Assembly (NCBI RefSeq): GCF_036324505.1
Contig: NC_086365.1
Coordinates: 6,196,655 to 6,260,654 of the forward strand
Origin: Eleginops maclovinus
Taxonomy: Eukaryota > Chordata > Actinopteri > Perciformes > Eleginopidae
Direction: 5' to 3'
Length of the DNA: 64,000 nucleotides
The translations under genes and the position numbers were made by a program. Positions 22,901 to 36,460 of this stretch are shown here, one piece after another (positions within the stretch are counted from its first letter, which is position 1; every line of letters begins with the position of its first letter). The notes below the pieces were generated by a model. The model saw nothing but the letters and a program-made list of their open reading frames with translations, was not told where the DNA came from and ran no database searches.

Positions 22901-24813
22901 CACATTGAAATTGCTTTTCAAACAGCAACTATTTATACCTTAGGGTCAAAACCGCCCAGACAGTGCCGGTGAGACTTAACAAAGAAAGCTGCCAAGTCAT
23001 TTAGCAACATATCAATTTCCCCTAAGCTTTCAAATGTATGCAAAAACTCAACAAGATAACATTCAGGTAAAAGTAACTTTTACAAAGAGAGTATTCCACT
23101 GCTTTCTCACTCCCTTGGCCCGACTTGGTACAGACCAAAAATGCCTGGACAATCAGGGAAAATTGTCAACACCTGGTGGAGAACATTAATGAAAGCACCA
23201 TTGAGATCAAAGAAAACAATAAACTAAAAAACAAAAGGCTATGTCACAAATATATATATAAGTGTGAATGTTATTTTTACATCTATAAAGTGCAACCACA
23301 CGATCGCTTGCAGAACGTACTTTAGTGCACAATGTAAACATATATTACAGAGTCAGACTGATATCCAAAGTTTTTTTGGGGCTGAGAAACATGAGGAAAT
23401 GCAGTCTTAATATCATTTGACTATAATTTAATATAAGTGAAGAGAACAGTTTTTGAAACAAACAACTGTTTCCTGATGCAACCCTGAAGAACTGTGCCAC
23501 TTTGTCTAGCAGAAAGGGAGAGGATACTTCTGCATGATTTTATTTTAACGACAGAATCGAGCCTCATTGCCCCGTCCGTCCCTGTTGTACCTGACAAACT
23601 ATACACATGATCTCTCGCGTGCGTCTCCTCTCACATAACTTTATCATTTCCTGTCCTCCACACTTCCATCTCATTGGATGGGGGACGTAATAAATCAAAT
23701 TAAAAGTTCTCTACTGGAAGCATTTACCTCCACCGGGGAACTAATGGAATCTGGATATGATTTATCCCACTTCCTGCTTCTTTTGTAACTGCTATACTGC
23801 ATATGAGACTGAGCTCCACACTTAGATTTTAATAGAAAGAACGCCATCAACTAGTTAATTAGTCAGTCCAATAAACTTAATCAACTTACATGTAAAACAG
23901 TCACTGTTACACAAGTTGTGGTTTACAGAAGCAGCTTTACAAGCTTGTTGGATTTATATGCTGTTTACTGGCTTATAAGCAGCTTGCCAGATATTAAAAA
24001 AAATCACTGTATTAGAGCAGAGTAGTGTTTTGTGTTGATCATTTTTTAATGAATGCTTCCGATTTCCAGATAGAAGACATTGTTGACAATTGTTTTTACG
24101 TATGTCTAGGATTAGCAAAAATGACTACATCCAACCTCTTGAATTTAGGATTAGGTTTCTCCTCAAGAGGCAGGGATGTTAAAACTTGTAATGACAAGTG
24201 GATACTTGGCTCTTAGTCTGGATGATCACTTTGGGATTAGACACTATGAGACAACGAGCCCCAGAGACTCTGGTTTTTGGATCGACTTGATGAATTGGGC
24301 GAGTGACAGCCGTTGGGAGGAGAGTCCTGGAAGCAGATCCTGGAATAATGGACTTTCTGGAGGGAGGAGATGTTGTAAGAATGATGTTTTTAGAAAGCTG
24401 TTGGCCACCGAGCTGGATCGCAGTGTTGGGGATTCCACACTGGAAGTAAGTAATGGCCAGATAAATTGATAGTTTGGAAAGCTGACAGTGTTAGCAACAA
24501 CTGAGCAGGATGAATAGCTGATATTTGATAGCCAGTCTCTGAAGTAAAGAGACATTTGAAGAGGGGGCAAGAAACAAGAGTTTGGAAGGGAAAGAGTGTA
24601 AAGAGCTTTAAGAAGATGGCAGCGGTGTTGCCCCAATAAGCTTGGAAGAAAAGTTGTCTACAGGAAATTTAGTTTGAACTACAGGGCAAGCAGGAATGCT
24701 GAGACAATAGCTGTGAGGTCCAGATTTTACTCGAAAAAGGTTATGCTAAGTAATCTTGAAGGACAGCATTATACTTGGCCTATGTTCCAGAAGATGCCAT
24801 AAGTAATAATCAT

Positions 24814-24905
24814 ATTACATTTTATTTATCAACTGCGTCATTAGGTGCACAAAGACGCTTTACAGAGGTACACAATAAGATGAAAAGTCCAATTAAAATC
24901 GAGCA
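24814..24905 (+). repeat. Possible dispersed repeat fragment
   Basis: The words ACATTTTATTTAT followed by CAAAGACGCTTTACAG resemble the 'ATTTTATTTATAAAGCGC...AAAGACGCTTTACA' block seen in many copies in fish genomes. The match is from memory. No ends or target duplication are visible. Confidence 0.35.
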
Positions 24906-27900
24906 ATAATAAGTAGCCGATCTTTAGGAAACCTGTCTCCTACTAAATAAAGTTCCTGTACATTAAAATATATTCACAATTGGTTAATTAAGTTTAGCCC
25001 TAACCCGAACCCTAATTGAAACTGCACCAAAAATGGGTTTAAATAACAAAACTATGGGTTGGGTTTAGAAGAAACATCAAGGTCAAGCTAAAGATAAGCA
25101 CGTGTTGAGTTACTGATGAAGATTTAAAGTCAAAGTTGACTTCTGAATCCACACAAGATAAGAACAGCAGTTACCTGACTGAAAGACCTGTGTTCCTTTG
25201 ATCCATCTGGACGTTGATGAAGGTTGATTAGAAGTGTATTTTTTGATACAGACAAGATAAGTTTCCCTGGAAATGACGAAGCAGATTTCTTGGATTGGTA
25301 TGTCATTGTAACAGACCAGACAAGAGGACAGTTTGGAAGGAGAAATGGGGCAGAGTAACAGTTCAGAAGGATGGAATTATATTGAGGTCAACACAGTTTA
25401 TTAAAAAGTAGTAGTTGGCTAGAGAAGAGGAAGCCGCAGAGCTCTGTGTTTGGGGCGCCCGCAGAGTTGGCTGGAAATAAAGCATCTGTGTAGAAAAGAG
25501 GCAGCTTTACTGTAGGTACAAAGATAACTCAGCCCAATTTGGAACACCTGGTAACATCCAGATTGAAGACATGTGGTGAAAGATGGGATTGAGGATTGTT
25601 TGAGCAGTTGGCAAGAATTTCAAATCAGAAAAAAAGTTTGGGAATCAGCGACATAAGGTCCAGCCGGTCCGTGATAAGTGTGGTTACTCTTTGCAGACTT
25701 TTATCTTGCTCATTTACTCTTGAAGAAACCATTGATTGTACAAGTGTTTCTGTGTTAGTTTTCTTATGTATTTAAAAAGTAAAGTTTTCAAAATCAATGT
25801 ACTCATTTAATTCTCTTTATCCCTCAAAGCTCCCAATAGTCCAAGACTGTTATTCACAGTGAAACACATAACCACTCAGCAGATGCTATTAGCTACATTT
25901 ATTTTAAAGAAGAGCATACCACAGAGAAACAAAAAAAGACTGAGCTGCATGCTAAAAGAAAACCCTTTCTGCTACATTCTTATTCACCACAGAGAAAATC
26001 AATTTGTGGCCTGTCAGCCACAGCTCATTAATCTCGTTACTGTGCCTTCTGCCGCATTTTATTGAATTTCATTCCTCATTTCCCTGAATTGTGACATGTC
26101 ATTTAAAAAAAAAAAGAGTGCTATTAGACAAACAACTGCAAATGGTTGATCTCAAGCACAATTTACATCGGAAAACACCAAGTGACTTTTAAGATAGTGC
26201 TTGGAAACATTAGAATGGCTACATCTGGTTTTAGACTAACATGTACGTAACTCTTTGACCCTCTGAAAAAATAGCTTTGAGCTAAATCAGCTGATAAGAA
26301 AAACAAGTTTTCCTATCAGTTGATTTCCCTTTCTCTTGTGTCAGGAACATGTGGGTTTAACCTCCAGTTAAACTCTCAGATCATCAGCACGGTTGATTTG
26401 CTCCAACTTTGATAAGATCTTCAGTGATTACGTAGACAGAAAACACCATCACTGATTGATACTGATTAGAGATCAATCGCCTGGAGACAATCCTCAACAA
26501 GCAAATTCCCCCCCATTTATCACAATTTATATGACCAAAGCAAATACTTTAGGATGGAGACAGAGATAAAAGCATGTTTGTTTTATCTACATCTGAATTC
26601 CTGTAATTTGACTGTCACTGTGGATCACTGCTGTGACTTCAGATCTCCATGCAGCTCCTCTACAGGAATTCCAATCAGTCGGAAAGGAGATTCTCCTCAG
26701 GGATTTTCTCTCAATCGGCTCAGAGCTACAAGGTCACTAAATAGCTGACATTGTGTCCAATATATATTCTGTACGCGTTCCTAGCTTTAAGGAGATCATG
26801 TCAGCATCAATATGGAGGGTCATGATTGTCCGATTGAGCCTTCATTGAAGGTTAGGGGTCACCTGTCTATCCCGGCCCTGGTGTCAATCACAAGCTGACC
26901 TCTGTGACCGGGTCGAGAAATGTAGAAGTTGCAGATTTTTCTGCTGTTGCTGTTACTCCTTTCACTAGTCAAAACACGGTGACTGTTAATAGTGGGAATG
27001 GTTTTAATTAAAAGGACTATGAGAGCATAAAGAGGAATAAAGAGGCCAAGTGCTCTGTCAGTTTCACACATATTAAAGCTAAGAACCTTTAAAGAGAACT
27101 GAAGCTAAGAATCATTGCATTCCTATGACATTAGCCAGGCTATCCCCCAAATGTATCGCAGATTTTGAAAATTGGCAAATGGAGGCAATTACATAGTATC
27201 TGTGTGCGATCAAAATATTTTTCTCCCTTGAGCTAAGCAGAAGCTCCAGTCAAAATTAAAGTCACATGCTAAATGCACGTCAACATTTATTCACTGAATG
27301 TCTTAGTTACACGCCAACTTTTCTGCCTCAGCCAAATGTAAACACTTTTTGCAATATTTCAAGATCATTTTCTAATTTTCGCCACACCTGTCTTGGTCTA
27401 ACATATGCAAAAAAGTGCGCCTCAAAACAGGTGAAACAAGTGTTGCACCCCTGATGGAACAATCCCTCTTAACTGAGCTGTTAGCTCTCAAAACTAGCAT
27501 TACACTTAGACTCCCACATATGGACAAACCAGGTTTCTAGCTAGAAGACATAAACTCCATTCCACTCTTAGCTAACATTATCACTGCAAAATATTGTGAA
27601 ATATTAAGCTGAAAATAGTTTGAATAAAAATGGCCAACAGAAATGCTTTTAAAATAACTTCCCTTCTTAAACTCAGCGTTTCTGTTCTCTGACCAGCACT
27701 ATGAGAGTATGTGGAAGTCTTGCATTACAGAATGTGATGTATACACAGAGCATCAAGCTAGAGGAAGCAAGCGTCGTCCGTCTTAGCCAAAGTAAACACC
27801 TGAAGTTTCCCGAACGCACCCTTACCAACCATGTTAAACACCAGCAGACAGCTAAATGGGACACTTTGCAACAATCATGGCATTGTTTGAAATGTAAAGA

Positions 27901-29300
27901 TAGATGGATACTATGCATCAACAGGCAAAAATAAAAGCCCTTGATGTATTTTTTGTGTTTTACTATCTCTCAATGAGTCCAAAGGGTGAGGACTTACTGC
28001 TTGAGAGTGGCTAAATGCTAAGGATATACAACCCCATCAGGCTGAGAGCCAGGGTCTCTATAGAAGCACAACTGCCATCAATTTCTATACATCAGCAGAT
28101 TGTTCTGACTCACAGAAGCCACAGCCCCCACACGCTACCTACATCATGAACAGATGTGCCAGGAGCTGCAGCCCCTGATCAAGCGACGCATGACGAATGG
28201 CTGAATTTCACCAAAGGTCAAGGGCCAAGTCATATCCCTTACCCGACCCTGGCATTAGACACAGATGCATGATGTCAGTTCCCATGTGTTGGGACTGGAA
28301 GGTGACTGCAAGCCCCTTTAACACGTCTTAGACTTCCCCACAGAGCCGCAATCCCCGCAACCACTCACCATGAACCGTGAACCTTCAGTTCCCAGATACC
28401 CTCCTTCAAATTATCCAGTCCCAGAGGTGCTGCACACTTTCTTCCATTCACCTTCACCCGCCATTCCCCTCCGCCAACCAGCCCCAAGACACCCACGAAA
28501 GCCATTCACCTGTGGAGGGAAGCACATAGAACAAGTTCAAATTATGTCACAGCTTGTAGGTCATAGTTTCAGTATGTCCTGGCCTTGGTACTCCTGGTGC
28601 ACAGCAGCTTCTTTTTTTTTTTCCATTTATCGAACACTACACAGACCCTCCACAAATTCCCCCCAAAAAAGCACAGCTGCGCTTTTGTCCTTTCGCCAGG
28701 AACATTTGCCCTTCTTTCCACAGCAGAATGGAAGACCTAATATAAAAGCTGTTGTGCTAAAGCTTTAAGGATGAAGAGAAGGCAATTTCGCATTCGGCAG
28801 ATGTTAAATTTAACTATGCATTATCTGTATCATAAAAGCTGATTTCATGCAGCTGTTCCTACACTGGTAAGCAGCACGAGGCTCCACTCTGAACACAATG
28901 TGTTGCCAGAGATACAGACTTTCGTAATATCTAGGCTTGTTTTTCACTTGAGAACAACATTATGTATTTGCTTTTGCGCTACATTAGTCTCAAATCTATA
29001 CCAATAAAATTCCGCTGTTGAATTCTTACAATACTTCATTTTAAAAAACCTCTACCAGCTTTTCAATCGTTTTTTCCAGTTTGATAAAAAAAAGATCTAC
29101 ATGATTAATAACGTCATAATTTGAGCCATGACTTTAATTTAAGACCTTTCGTTTTATAACAGCTTCAGCGTGGAAGACTTACATCCCCATGATGTTTAAA
29201 CAAAAGGCCCATTTATCAGATTAAAGTGCCTGAACAGAGCAGCAGGGAGAGTATATTGGCCCTGTGTCACCCATCACTTATAAATTGGGGCTTGTGTAAA

Positions 29301-29460
29301 CTTCCTGCGGTTTTATATGCTTCCTGAGATCAGGGGTCATCTGACGAGCATGACCAATCACAAGATAAATCAACATCCGAAAGCGTTTCGTCATCGGTAT
29401 ACTAGAATTCGATTAGCTTTAATTCATTATAAAAGAGCCTCGATTGGCCGTGTGGTTACT
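29301..29460. promoter_or_regulatory. Candidate conserved non-coding element
   Basis: This is a non-repetitive, non-coding stretch rich in CCAATCA-, GATTAG- and TTTAATTCATTA-type words. It holds several CpGs (GACGAGC, CATCCGAAAGCG, TCGTCATCGG) in an otherwise CpG-poor, AT-rich neighbourhood. The pattern is typical of vertebrate developmental enhancers. The evidence is compositional only. Confidence 0.25.
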
Positions 29461-29559
29461 CATTTTGATGAACGATGTTTTTAACAGTGAGCTTACATAA
29501 ACACTCTGCAGACTCTGCATTAGCTGAAAGTGCTGAAACGCTTGCCTGTTGCATCACTC

Positions 29560-29890
29560 TTCATTCCAGAATAGTAATGGAAGGCAATCCAACAAATCCA
29601 TGAGGTCCAGGCATACCAGCAGGCTGAACTCCAGGTCAATCCAAAACAGGAAACATGAATCAAACAGAAACAGGTCAGATACAAGTGGCAGTGATATACA
29701 TGCACACAGGGCAAGATTGACGGTATCTTTACTGAAAGGCTGACGAAGGAATTAGATGCAAGTGTGCAGGTGGGCGGGGCTAATGAGGAAGAGATGGAAC
29801 AGGTGTGCAGGTGAGTGGGGCAGCAGAAGGGGTGGAAGATTGAGGGCATCTTGTTGATGAATGGAAAATGGCAACAATGAATGGTCCAGG
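29560..29890 (-). repeat. Probable decayed retroelement fragment
   Basis: On the plus strand this reads as A/G-rich sequence with GGAAACATGAATCAAACAG and then GGTGGGCGGGGCTAATGAGG and GTGTGCAGGTGAGTGGGGC. This style matches reversed LTR or 3'-UTR fragments of fish retroelements that I recall. No terminal repeats or target duplications could be identified, so the boundaries are approximate. Confidence 0.35.
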
Positions 29891-30207
29891 TAGAGTCAGT
29901 GGGAGAGACCATCACTTGATAAACGGATACAAAGTGCGCCTCTGACTTTAGCGCTCCACTGACTTTCCCAACATATCAAAATAATGAAGTTTTTCTTTAA
30001 TCCAGTGAAATCTCTCCATATCTATAAGATAAATTACAACAACAATTTATGCAGACATTCATGGTTTCCAAATGATGTACTGTTATGATTTTGGATAACC
30101 CTTGGAGATTATCTAACGCCATGTTCAGGTCGAAAAATGTGTTTATCCAAACAGCTGCAAAAACTACTTGAAATGATATTCCCATCAGCCTTCACTGCAC
30201 CTATCTA

Positions 30208-30535
30208 GATAGATAGAATCGGAGGATGAAACTCTCTTTATTAGTCACATACATGCACACAGCAGAGCACACACAGTGATATTGGTCCTCTGCATTTAAC
30301 CCATCCTAGTACTAGGAGCAGTGGGCAGCTATCGTGCAGCGCCCGGGGAGCAATGGGGAGGTGGGATTGGAGGTGTCAAGTGCCTTGCTCAAGGACACCA
30401 CAGCAGGGCCTAGGAGGTGAACTGGGACCTCTCCAAGTAGCAGTCCACCTTCCATATTTTCAAGTCTGTTCGGGGACTTGAACTGGCGACCCTACGATTC
30501 CCAGTCCAAGCCCCTACTGACTGAGCCACTGCTGG
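30208..30535 (-). mobile_element. tRNA-derived SINE with visible pol III A and B boxes
   Basis: On the minus strand the element begins near 30535 with TGGCTCAGTCAGTAGGGG (A-box region, 30528-30511). Next comes GTTCAAGTCCC (B box, 30483-30473), about 27 bases on. A CCCGGGCGC/GCCCACTG segment and a tail reading GGGTTAAATGCAGAGGACC follow. It ends in AATAAAGAG and a short (CTAT)n run on the left (30201-30216). The tRNA-like head is unmistakable, and the body resembles a SINE common in fish. No clear target duplication flanks it, suggesting it is older than the SINE at 5299. Confidence 0.85.
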
Positions 30536-31940
30536 ATCTACCTCCAAGTATCCAGTGTGAACATCAGCGTGTTACTTTCATTAGTATTTTGCTTAAAGAA
30601 CTGCATCCAAATATGGGAACAATAGCTGCTAGCGTGGCTCTAAACTAGTCTTGTTGATGTCAGTTTCTTTGTTCAAAATGTATGAAATTAATAGAGATAT
30701 AATGCTTCAGAAGCATGTTCAAGAGAAACAATCTTCTATGTTAGCAAATAATCCCTTCTTTCATAATAAAGCTGGACCTATATAACCTATATGCAACAAG
30801 AACATAGTCCTGTAGGAGGCGGACATGCTTTATTAACATGGCTTGTTGCTTCAGTACCCATTATTTATGCATGCTTACATCTCAATTTAGGGGCCTCTTA
30901 AGATCAAACCATGTAAACCCTGAGTGACACACCGATGGAGGCTCAGATAGTTAAATCAATATGGCAAAGATTAGGCATAAAACGCTATCATCTGAAATAC
31001 TGCTACCTTTAATTATCATGCTTTGCCCGTTGAATGCTCTGCAGTGCTTTAAAATAACCACCTTAAATGTTAAGGTGTATCGGTTTAAACAAGGAATATT
31101 AATCACAGCTGTCCTTTATGTATTTTTTCTGGTTCTTTATAAAGATCCCATATCCTTTTCCAAGAACAGTATAAATCCAACAATAAGATCTGCAGTAAAA
31201 TGTGTTTCCTCTGCCAGAGTGAACTGCAGCGTGAAGAGAATGCAGCATTTCAGCAGCAGAGGAAAACGTTTCAAATCAAATTTTCCATTCAACTGATCAG
31301 TTGTGATTTGAATCACTTATGCTGCTGAGCGTAATACCTCCTAAGCTCAAAGCCGGAATCATATGGAGGAGAGATTATATTATAGAAGGAGGATATGGCT
31401 ATGACTCCATTCTCTTGTGGGGGGCTGTTTGCTGTTAGCCCTGCTCTGTCATAAGGAAGGGGCTCATTATGACCATCAATAAGGGAATCTTAAGGATTAT
31501 AACCATATGTTAAGAAGAGGCAACATTACGTTTCATATGCTTGGAGGATATTCTGAAAATTGGAAAGATCAAACCCATCATCTATTAACCGTCTTTCAGC
31601 ACCATTTGTTGCATGCCAATGAAGGACCAATCACTCATCTATGGAAATAACTCCTGAGTCGTCATTCTGATCAGCCCCTCCCCCTCTCTATATCACTATG
31701 AGTTGTTTGTTGTGCCCCAAAACAATTCAATTACAATGAGGCATGCAACTGGCTACTCCCCCTTTTCTTCATTACTTTAGGGTTTTACCCCCAGCTGATT
31801 TCTTGGCATTCAAACAGGAACGACTTCATGTCCGGATCAATAATCAAACCCATTGAATGCTACAGACCAAAAGACATGCCAACCCAACCCCCCCAAGGAG
31901 ATGCTTACACTCTAAGTAAATGAGGAGGAGGGTAGCAGCG

Positions 31941-32240
31941 AGGGGCCGTATAGAGCCAACGTGTTTAATTAGTTTGACCCTATTAGTGCCATGGGACTGT
32001 GTGCACTGAAAGTAGATGAATAGTGCTAATTAGCTGAGTGGACGATCAGGAATACTCACAGGTAATTCCACTCAAGGCTCGGATTGATTGGGTCAGCATT
32101 AACCTGTGGTCTTGCCTACCCAGAGGACTGCGGGGCAGACATCTTTGTCTCAGTCAGTCAATCACTTCAGCAGGAAAGCGGTCACTTTGGAGTAATCACA
32201 GTCTCACTAAGAGACAAAGGTGTGTTTTGACTGGCTGTTT
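31941..32240. promoter_or_regulatory. Candidate conserved non-coding element with homeodomain words
   Basis: The stretch has TAATTAG at 31966-31972 and a 10-base palindrome GCTAATTAGC at 32025-32034. The same palindrome followed by TG occurs at 22171. It also holds GATTGATTGGGT-, AATCACTT- and GACAAAGG-type (SOX-like) words. No open frame or repeat signature is present. The proposal rests on motif density. Confidence 0.28.
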
Positions 32241-35200
32241 AAAGTGAATAATTAAAGGAAGAAAGCAGGAGGGAGAGACATGTTGAGAAAAAAACATCAA
32301 GAGTAAGGTTAAGGTGAAAGTTTAGGAGCATTTCAAAGTGATTTGCTGGTGAACTGAACAGGTTCTAAAAACAATTTACCATGTATGCATTCTGTCAGAG
32401 CTGAACGCTGCCTGTTGTAGTTTTACAAATTAATGTTTGTAATTGACATATGCTAGAACAGCTTTGATGTATGAAGCTGTATGTACTTACTGGCACACAT
32501 AATACATACAATAAGGGTTTTGTATAGTAGTTGCGCAGTCTGTGGCATAACAAATTTGACAGCATATGCGCGCCCAGAACAATACTTTTTCTTTTTTGGA
32601 AGCAACTTACAACACTAAAGGAGGATGAGAAACAAAAAAAGTAAGTACAGTGACATGCGAATAAAAGAAAACAAGGGGATAAGGTGTAAGCAACGCAAGG
32701 GTCGACCACTTAAAATGCCGCTCTGGGTAATGGGAAAGAGATGCTGCAGAAAAGCAGGTCACCTGAATTTGCACAGGAATCATATTTTTTAATTGTGTGA
32801 GGGTTATGAATACTTTATATGAATATAAGTTGTCCCATGCTGTTAAAAGAAAATTCACATATGGACACTCACAGAAGTATATATTCCTACATGTATATTT
32901 GTTCCCTTTATTTGTACCAAAAAGCTGTTCAAAAGAATCTGTTAATTCACAAAAGAAGTATCATTGTTTGCCAAGCTCCAACAGCTTTGCAGAAAACTCT
33001 TGTTTGAAGCTAGAGGTTCATTTATGAGGTTGGAAGTAGTAGTAGTATCAGGGTGGGCAGGAAAAAGATACAAGGCTGTCTAGAAGCATAATTTTTCTTC
33101 CAAAAGAAGTAGCAGTTCACTAAATTTCACATTCCCAGTTAATAATACGTTACAACAGCAGTATTGAGGAGTCAGGATATAACCAATCGAGTATTTATGA
33201 AATTACACTGTCAGATTCTATAACACTGGCTTACTAAAAATTGATTGTGGTTTTATTTATGGTCATATTTATTTTTGCCAAAGACCTGCATCATCAATCT
33301 ACATAAGTCTGAATTGGCAGATAAGTATTGATTGCAAATTGCAGCATACATTGCAGTTGGCATACTAGGCCAGCTATACAGAGTATTTAGAGCTCACTGA
33401 AAAGAATGCAAATCAACTACATTCTTTATGAGGTCAATGCTGAAAACAAACCATCAAATCTATGTTAATTATTCTCTCAGCCATCAAGCAGTTTTGTTTG
33501 ATTTTATGCAACGTATTCATGGCCAGGGAAACTCAGAGGAGAAGGAATGTGCTGTATTTCACGTGTTCAATCTTAAAATCCTGCTTTGTGACTTTGGACA
33601 ACCCTGGCACCGCAGCGAGACAAGGATTTCCTGGGTAAAGTGGGCTGGGTTTTTATAGGAGGGCAGACTACAACGCTGGAGGAATGTGTTCATATTTGCT
33701 GGTATTTTGAAAGGAATGCCCACAAGCTACACATACCTCACTAAACACTAATTATAGATTCCTCTGGAAGAAAGGATCACCTGTTTCACTCGCTGTGACA
33801 TTGAGGTTTAAAGTTCAGGAGATTTGGAAAAGCGGTTTAAATGAAGCTTCAGTCTCACTTGTCAGGGCGAGTGTCTGTTAGCTGCCTGGCGAATGCTGTC
33901 CAACTTTCAAACTGAAAGCATCTGCAGAGCCGATTTATGTCTACATCCACATCTGTTTCTTCAAATTGGGCTGATGCAAATTGCAACTGGAGTTCAATGA
34001 ATCATTGTTTTCTTTGTTTTCTATGAGTTGGTCCTCGTAAACATGTTTCCTCTCTGTGGAGGAAAACAAAGCTGAGGGAGTGGTGGAAGTGGTGACATGT
34101 ATTGAAAGTGTAAGGTCAGAGTGAGGACAAGGACATTGTGCCCGTATTATACCTCAAGAGTGTGTACAGATGATATACAAATCAGACAGAGAAATGAGAG
34201 CGTGCGCAAAGTGCGAGTTTACGTTTGGTATACGACTCCCAGGGGCCCTGTACACTTCTTCACACTCAGTTTGACACCAAACACATAATGAGGCAGGCAG
34301 GAGGCCTCTTGTGGTTTGGCCCCACACACACATACAAAAAGTGCATTTAACACTTCTGAGAAACAAACACTACTATTCCCCGTTCTGACTCTTCGTTTCC
34401 TGAGCGTGTTTATGTCAAAACACAATGTCCTTTAAAAACAAGCCAAGATGGCTGCAGTTAAAACAAAGCTGGCAGGGAGCTTAACCTCGAGTCACTTGAT
34501 GGTTATGTCTTCTCTAAACAGAGAAAATGCCCCAGACAAAGTTGCTGCGTAGAGTTAAATGAATATACAGTCAAGAGTTTGAGTCCGGGCCACCTGCTGC
34601 CGCTGCATCATTAATCACACAATTCAACCAATTTTCAACAAAAAATTTCAAGTGGAAATGAAATGTTTCACTGTGTTTACATAATGAAGTACAACTCAAC
34701 TTTCCTGCCTTGGCTTTTAACTCATCACTCATACAAGCAGGTGCGGGGTCCACGGAGTCCCACCAGGATCTATCATTGGCCGATGGTTAATAAAAAAATC
34801 TTAGAGGAATACCTTTGCAAATTTGTCTACCTTTATAAGAAGAGCTGTGGCTTTTCTGCAGCCTTCAATCCTGCATAACAGGGTGCTAGAAAGCTTTATA
34901 TGAAAGTTCATATAAAAAGCATGCCTGCTAGTGAGGTCGGAGCTAACATGCAATAATTCATTATGGGAAATATGGAAAGAAAAAGTGGCTCAGTGGTTAT
35001 TTCAAGCAGTGCTAAACATCATGGTGGTTGGGATAAGAAAAGCTTTGAACCACAGTCATTTCGGGTTCTAACTGACCCAATATTTAATCAGCAAGACATG
35101 GATTTGTTTGCAAAAACAACCCATATCTGAAGAAACTCAGAATCCAAACAAAAATACTCTATAGTTGTGTCTGCAGTTTAAATTGCCTCTGTTAATCTCT

Positions 35201-36408
35201 TCTTCAGTAAATCATAAAGCTGAGAGCTGTGTGCAGAACATGAGATGGAAAATGCCATTAGTCACAGTTAACATATCCACCAACAGTGACAGTTTAAAAC
35301 ATGAATTTACTGCTGTCATGGCCATTCGCCAAGTGGGAACAAGGCTGTTCAATGCAAGAAGGATTCCTTCAAATTTGAGGCAACCCCATTAACATGAAAA
35401 TGACAGATGTACGAAGACGGAACCAGAGTTGTATCTTAGCTTAACAATAAGAAAGAAAGATCAGAATGACACAATTTGTCAACCACAATTTGTTAATTTA
35501 CAGATAAAACAAATTAGATATAACTTGTATATTTGTGAGCTCATAACAACTGGTAGGCTCATTAACGATGTACTAGAGATAAACATAGCTGGCTGGTTTG
35601 TTCATTACCATTTTGAAGCCTCAGGTTTAGCATTTGTTTACAGTCACTATCTTGTGTTCTTAGGAGCCAGAAGTTACCATGTTTGGAAGAAAAGGTGGAG
35701 TATGAGACAATTGCAGCATAATATAAAAGTTAGCAGCAATTGCTTTAGCTAGCAAGCTAGTTTAGTTAGTTTGCGATCTCTATAGAAAGTAATGCTTGGA
35801 TATCACCTTTATTGTCCCCTCTGAGAGCAGACTAAAACATATTAAAAGAGTCTGTGATAACACACCAAGAACCGCATACGCACTGGGGCATTATGAATGA
35901 ATCACGTCAGTAGGAGACCTGTTGCTCGACTGCACCAAGACAATCAAATCAGGCACAGAGAACTATGTTGAAACACATACCACATGCCCCATTTGAGTTC
36001 CCACCTCTTCATAACAATGTCCGATAAGCATTGCAGAGGATAAGAGAGCATTAAGCACAATCCCATGGCCTGCCAACTTTCTCACATTGCCTTATCAAAG
36101 ACTAAGTCAAACCAACATATCAACTTGGTGGGAAAGCTGAAAATGATCCCACAACTTCAACAACATAGATTAACAATATTGACAAAAAACTGCTGATGAT
36201 TTGAATCCTGTATCAGGAGGATAAGAATTCACACAAAACAGTTTTTTCTGTTTCATTCCTGCCTTGTGATTCACCCCGAGGTCTCCCAGGAGCTGTGATG
36301 TTTTTGTGTGATTCCTGGAAGCCAGATAGAGCAGGCTGACTGCTGTCACTCAGGCTGTAATTACCACTCAGACACAGTGAGGTATTCCACTCCCTGACTA
36401 ATGCATCC

Positions 36409-36460
36409 CACCTTCATCCATCCATCTATCTATGCCTCTACCCATCAATCCATCCAACCC
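36409..36460. repeat. Degenerate (CATC/CCAT)n microsatellite
   Basis: Imperfect CATC-type tetranucleotide units run across this short tract (CATCCATCCATCTATCTATG and then CAATCCATCC). They are too diverged to suggest recent instability. Confidence 0.7.

Noticed and set aside
24176..24636. Overlapping open frames on both strands (97 and 130 codons).
   Set aside because: No domain or transposase/reverse-transcriptase motif was seen on either strand.
25001..25016. Telomere-like CCCTAACCCGAACCCTAA words.
   Set aside because: There are only about three degenerate units, with no array.
28370..28768. 132-codon plus-strand open frame rich in Pro/Ser.
   Set aside because: It has no domain, no splice context and no homology I can recognise. 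It crosses a T12 run and looks like chance in C-rich sequence.
30961..31296. 111-codon plus-strand open frame with a hydrophobic segment.
   Set aside because: It is AT-driven, lacks splice context, and the peptide is unlike known families.
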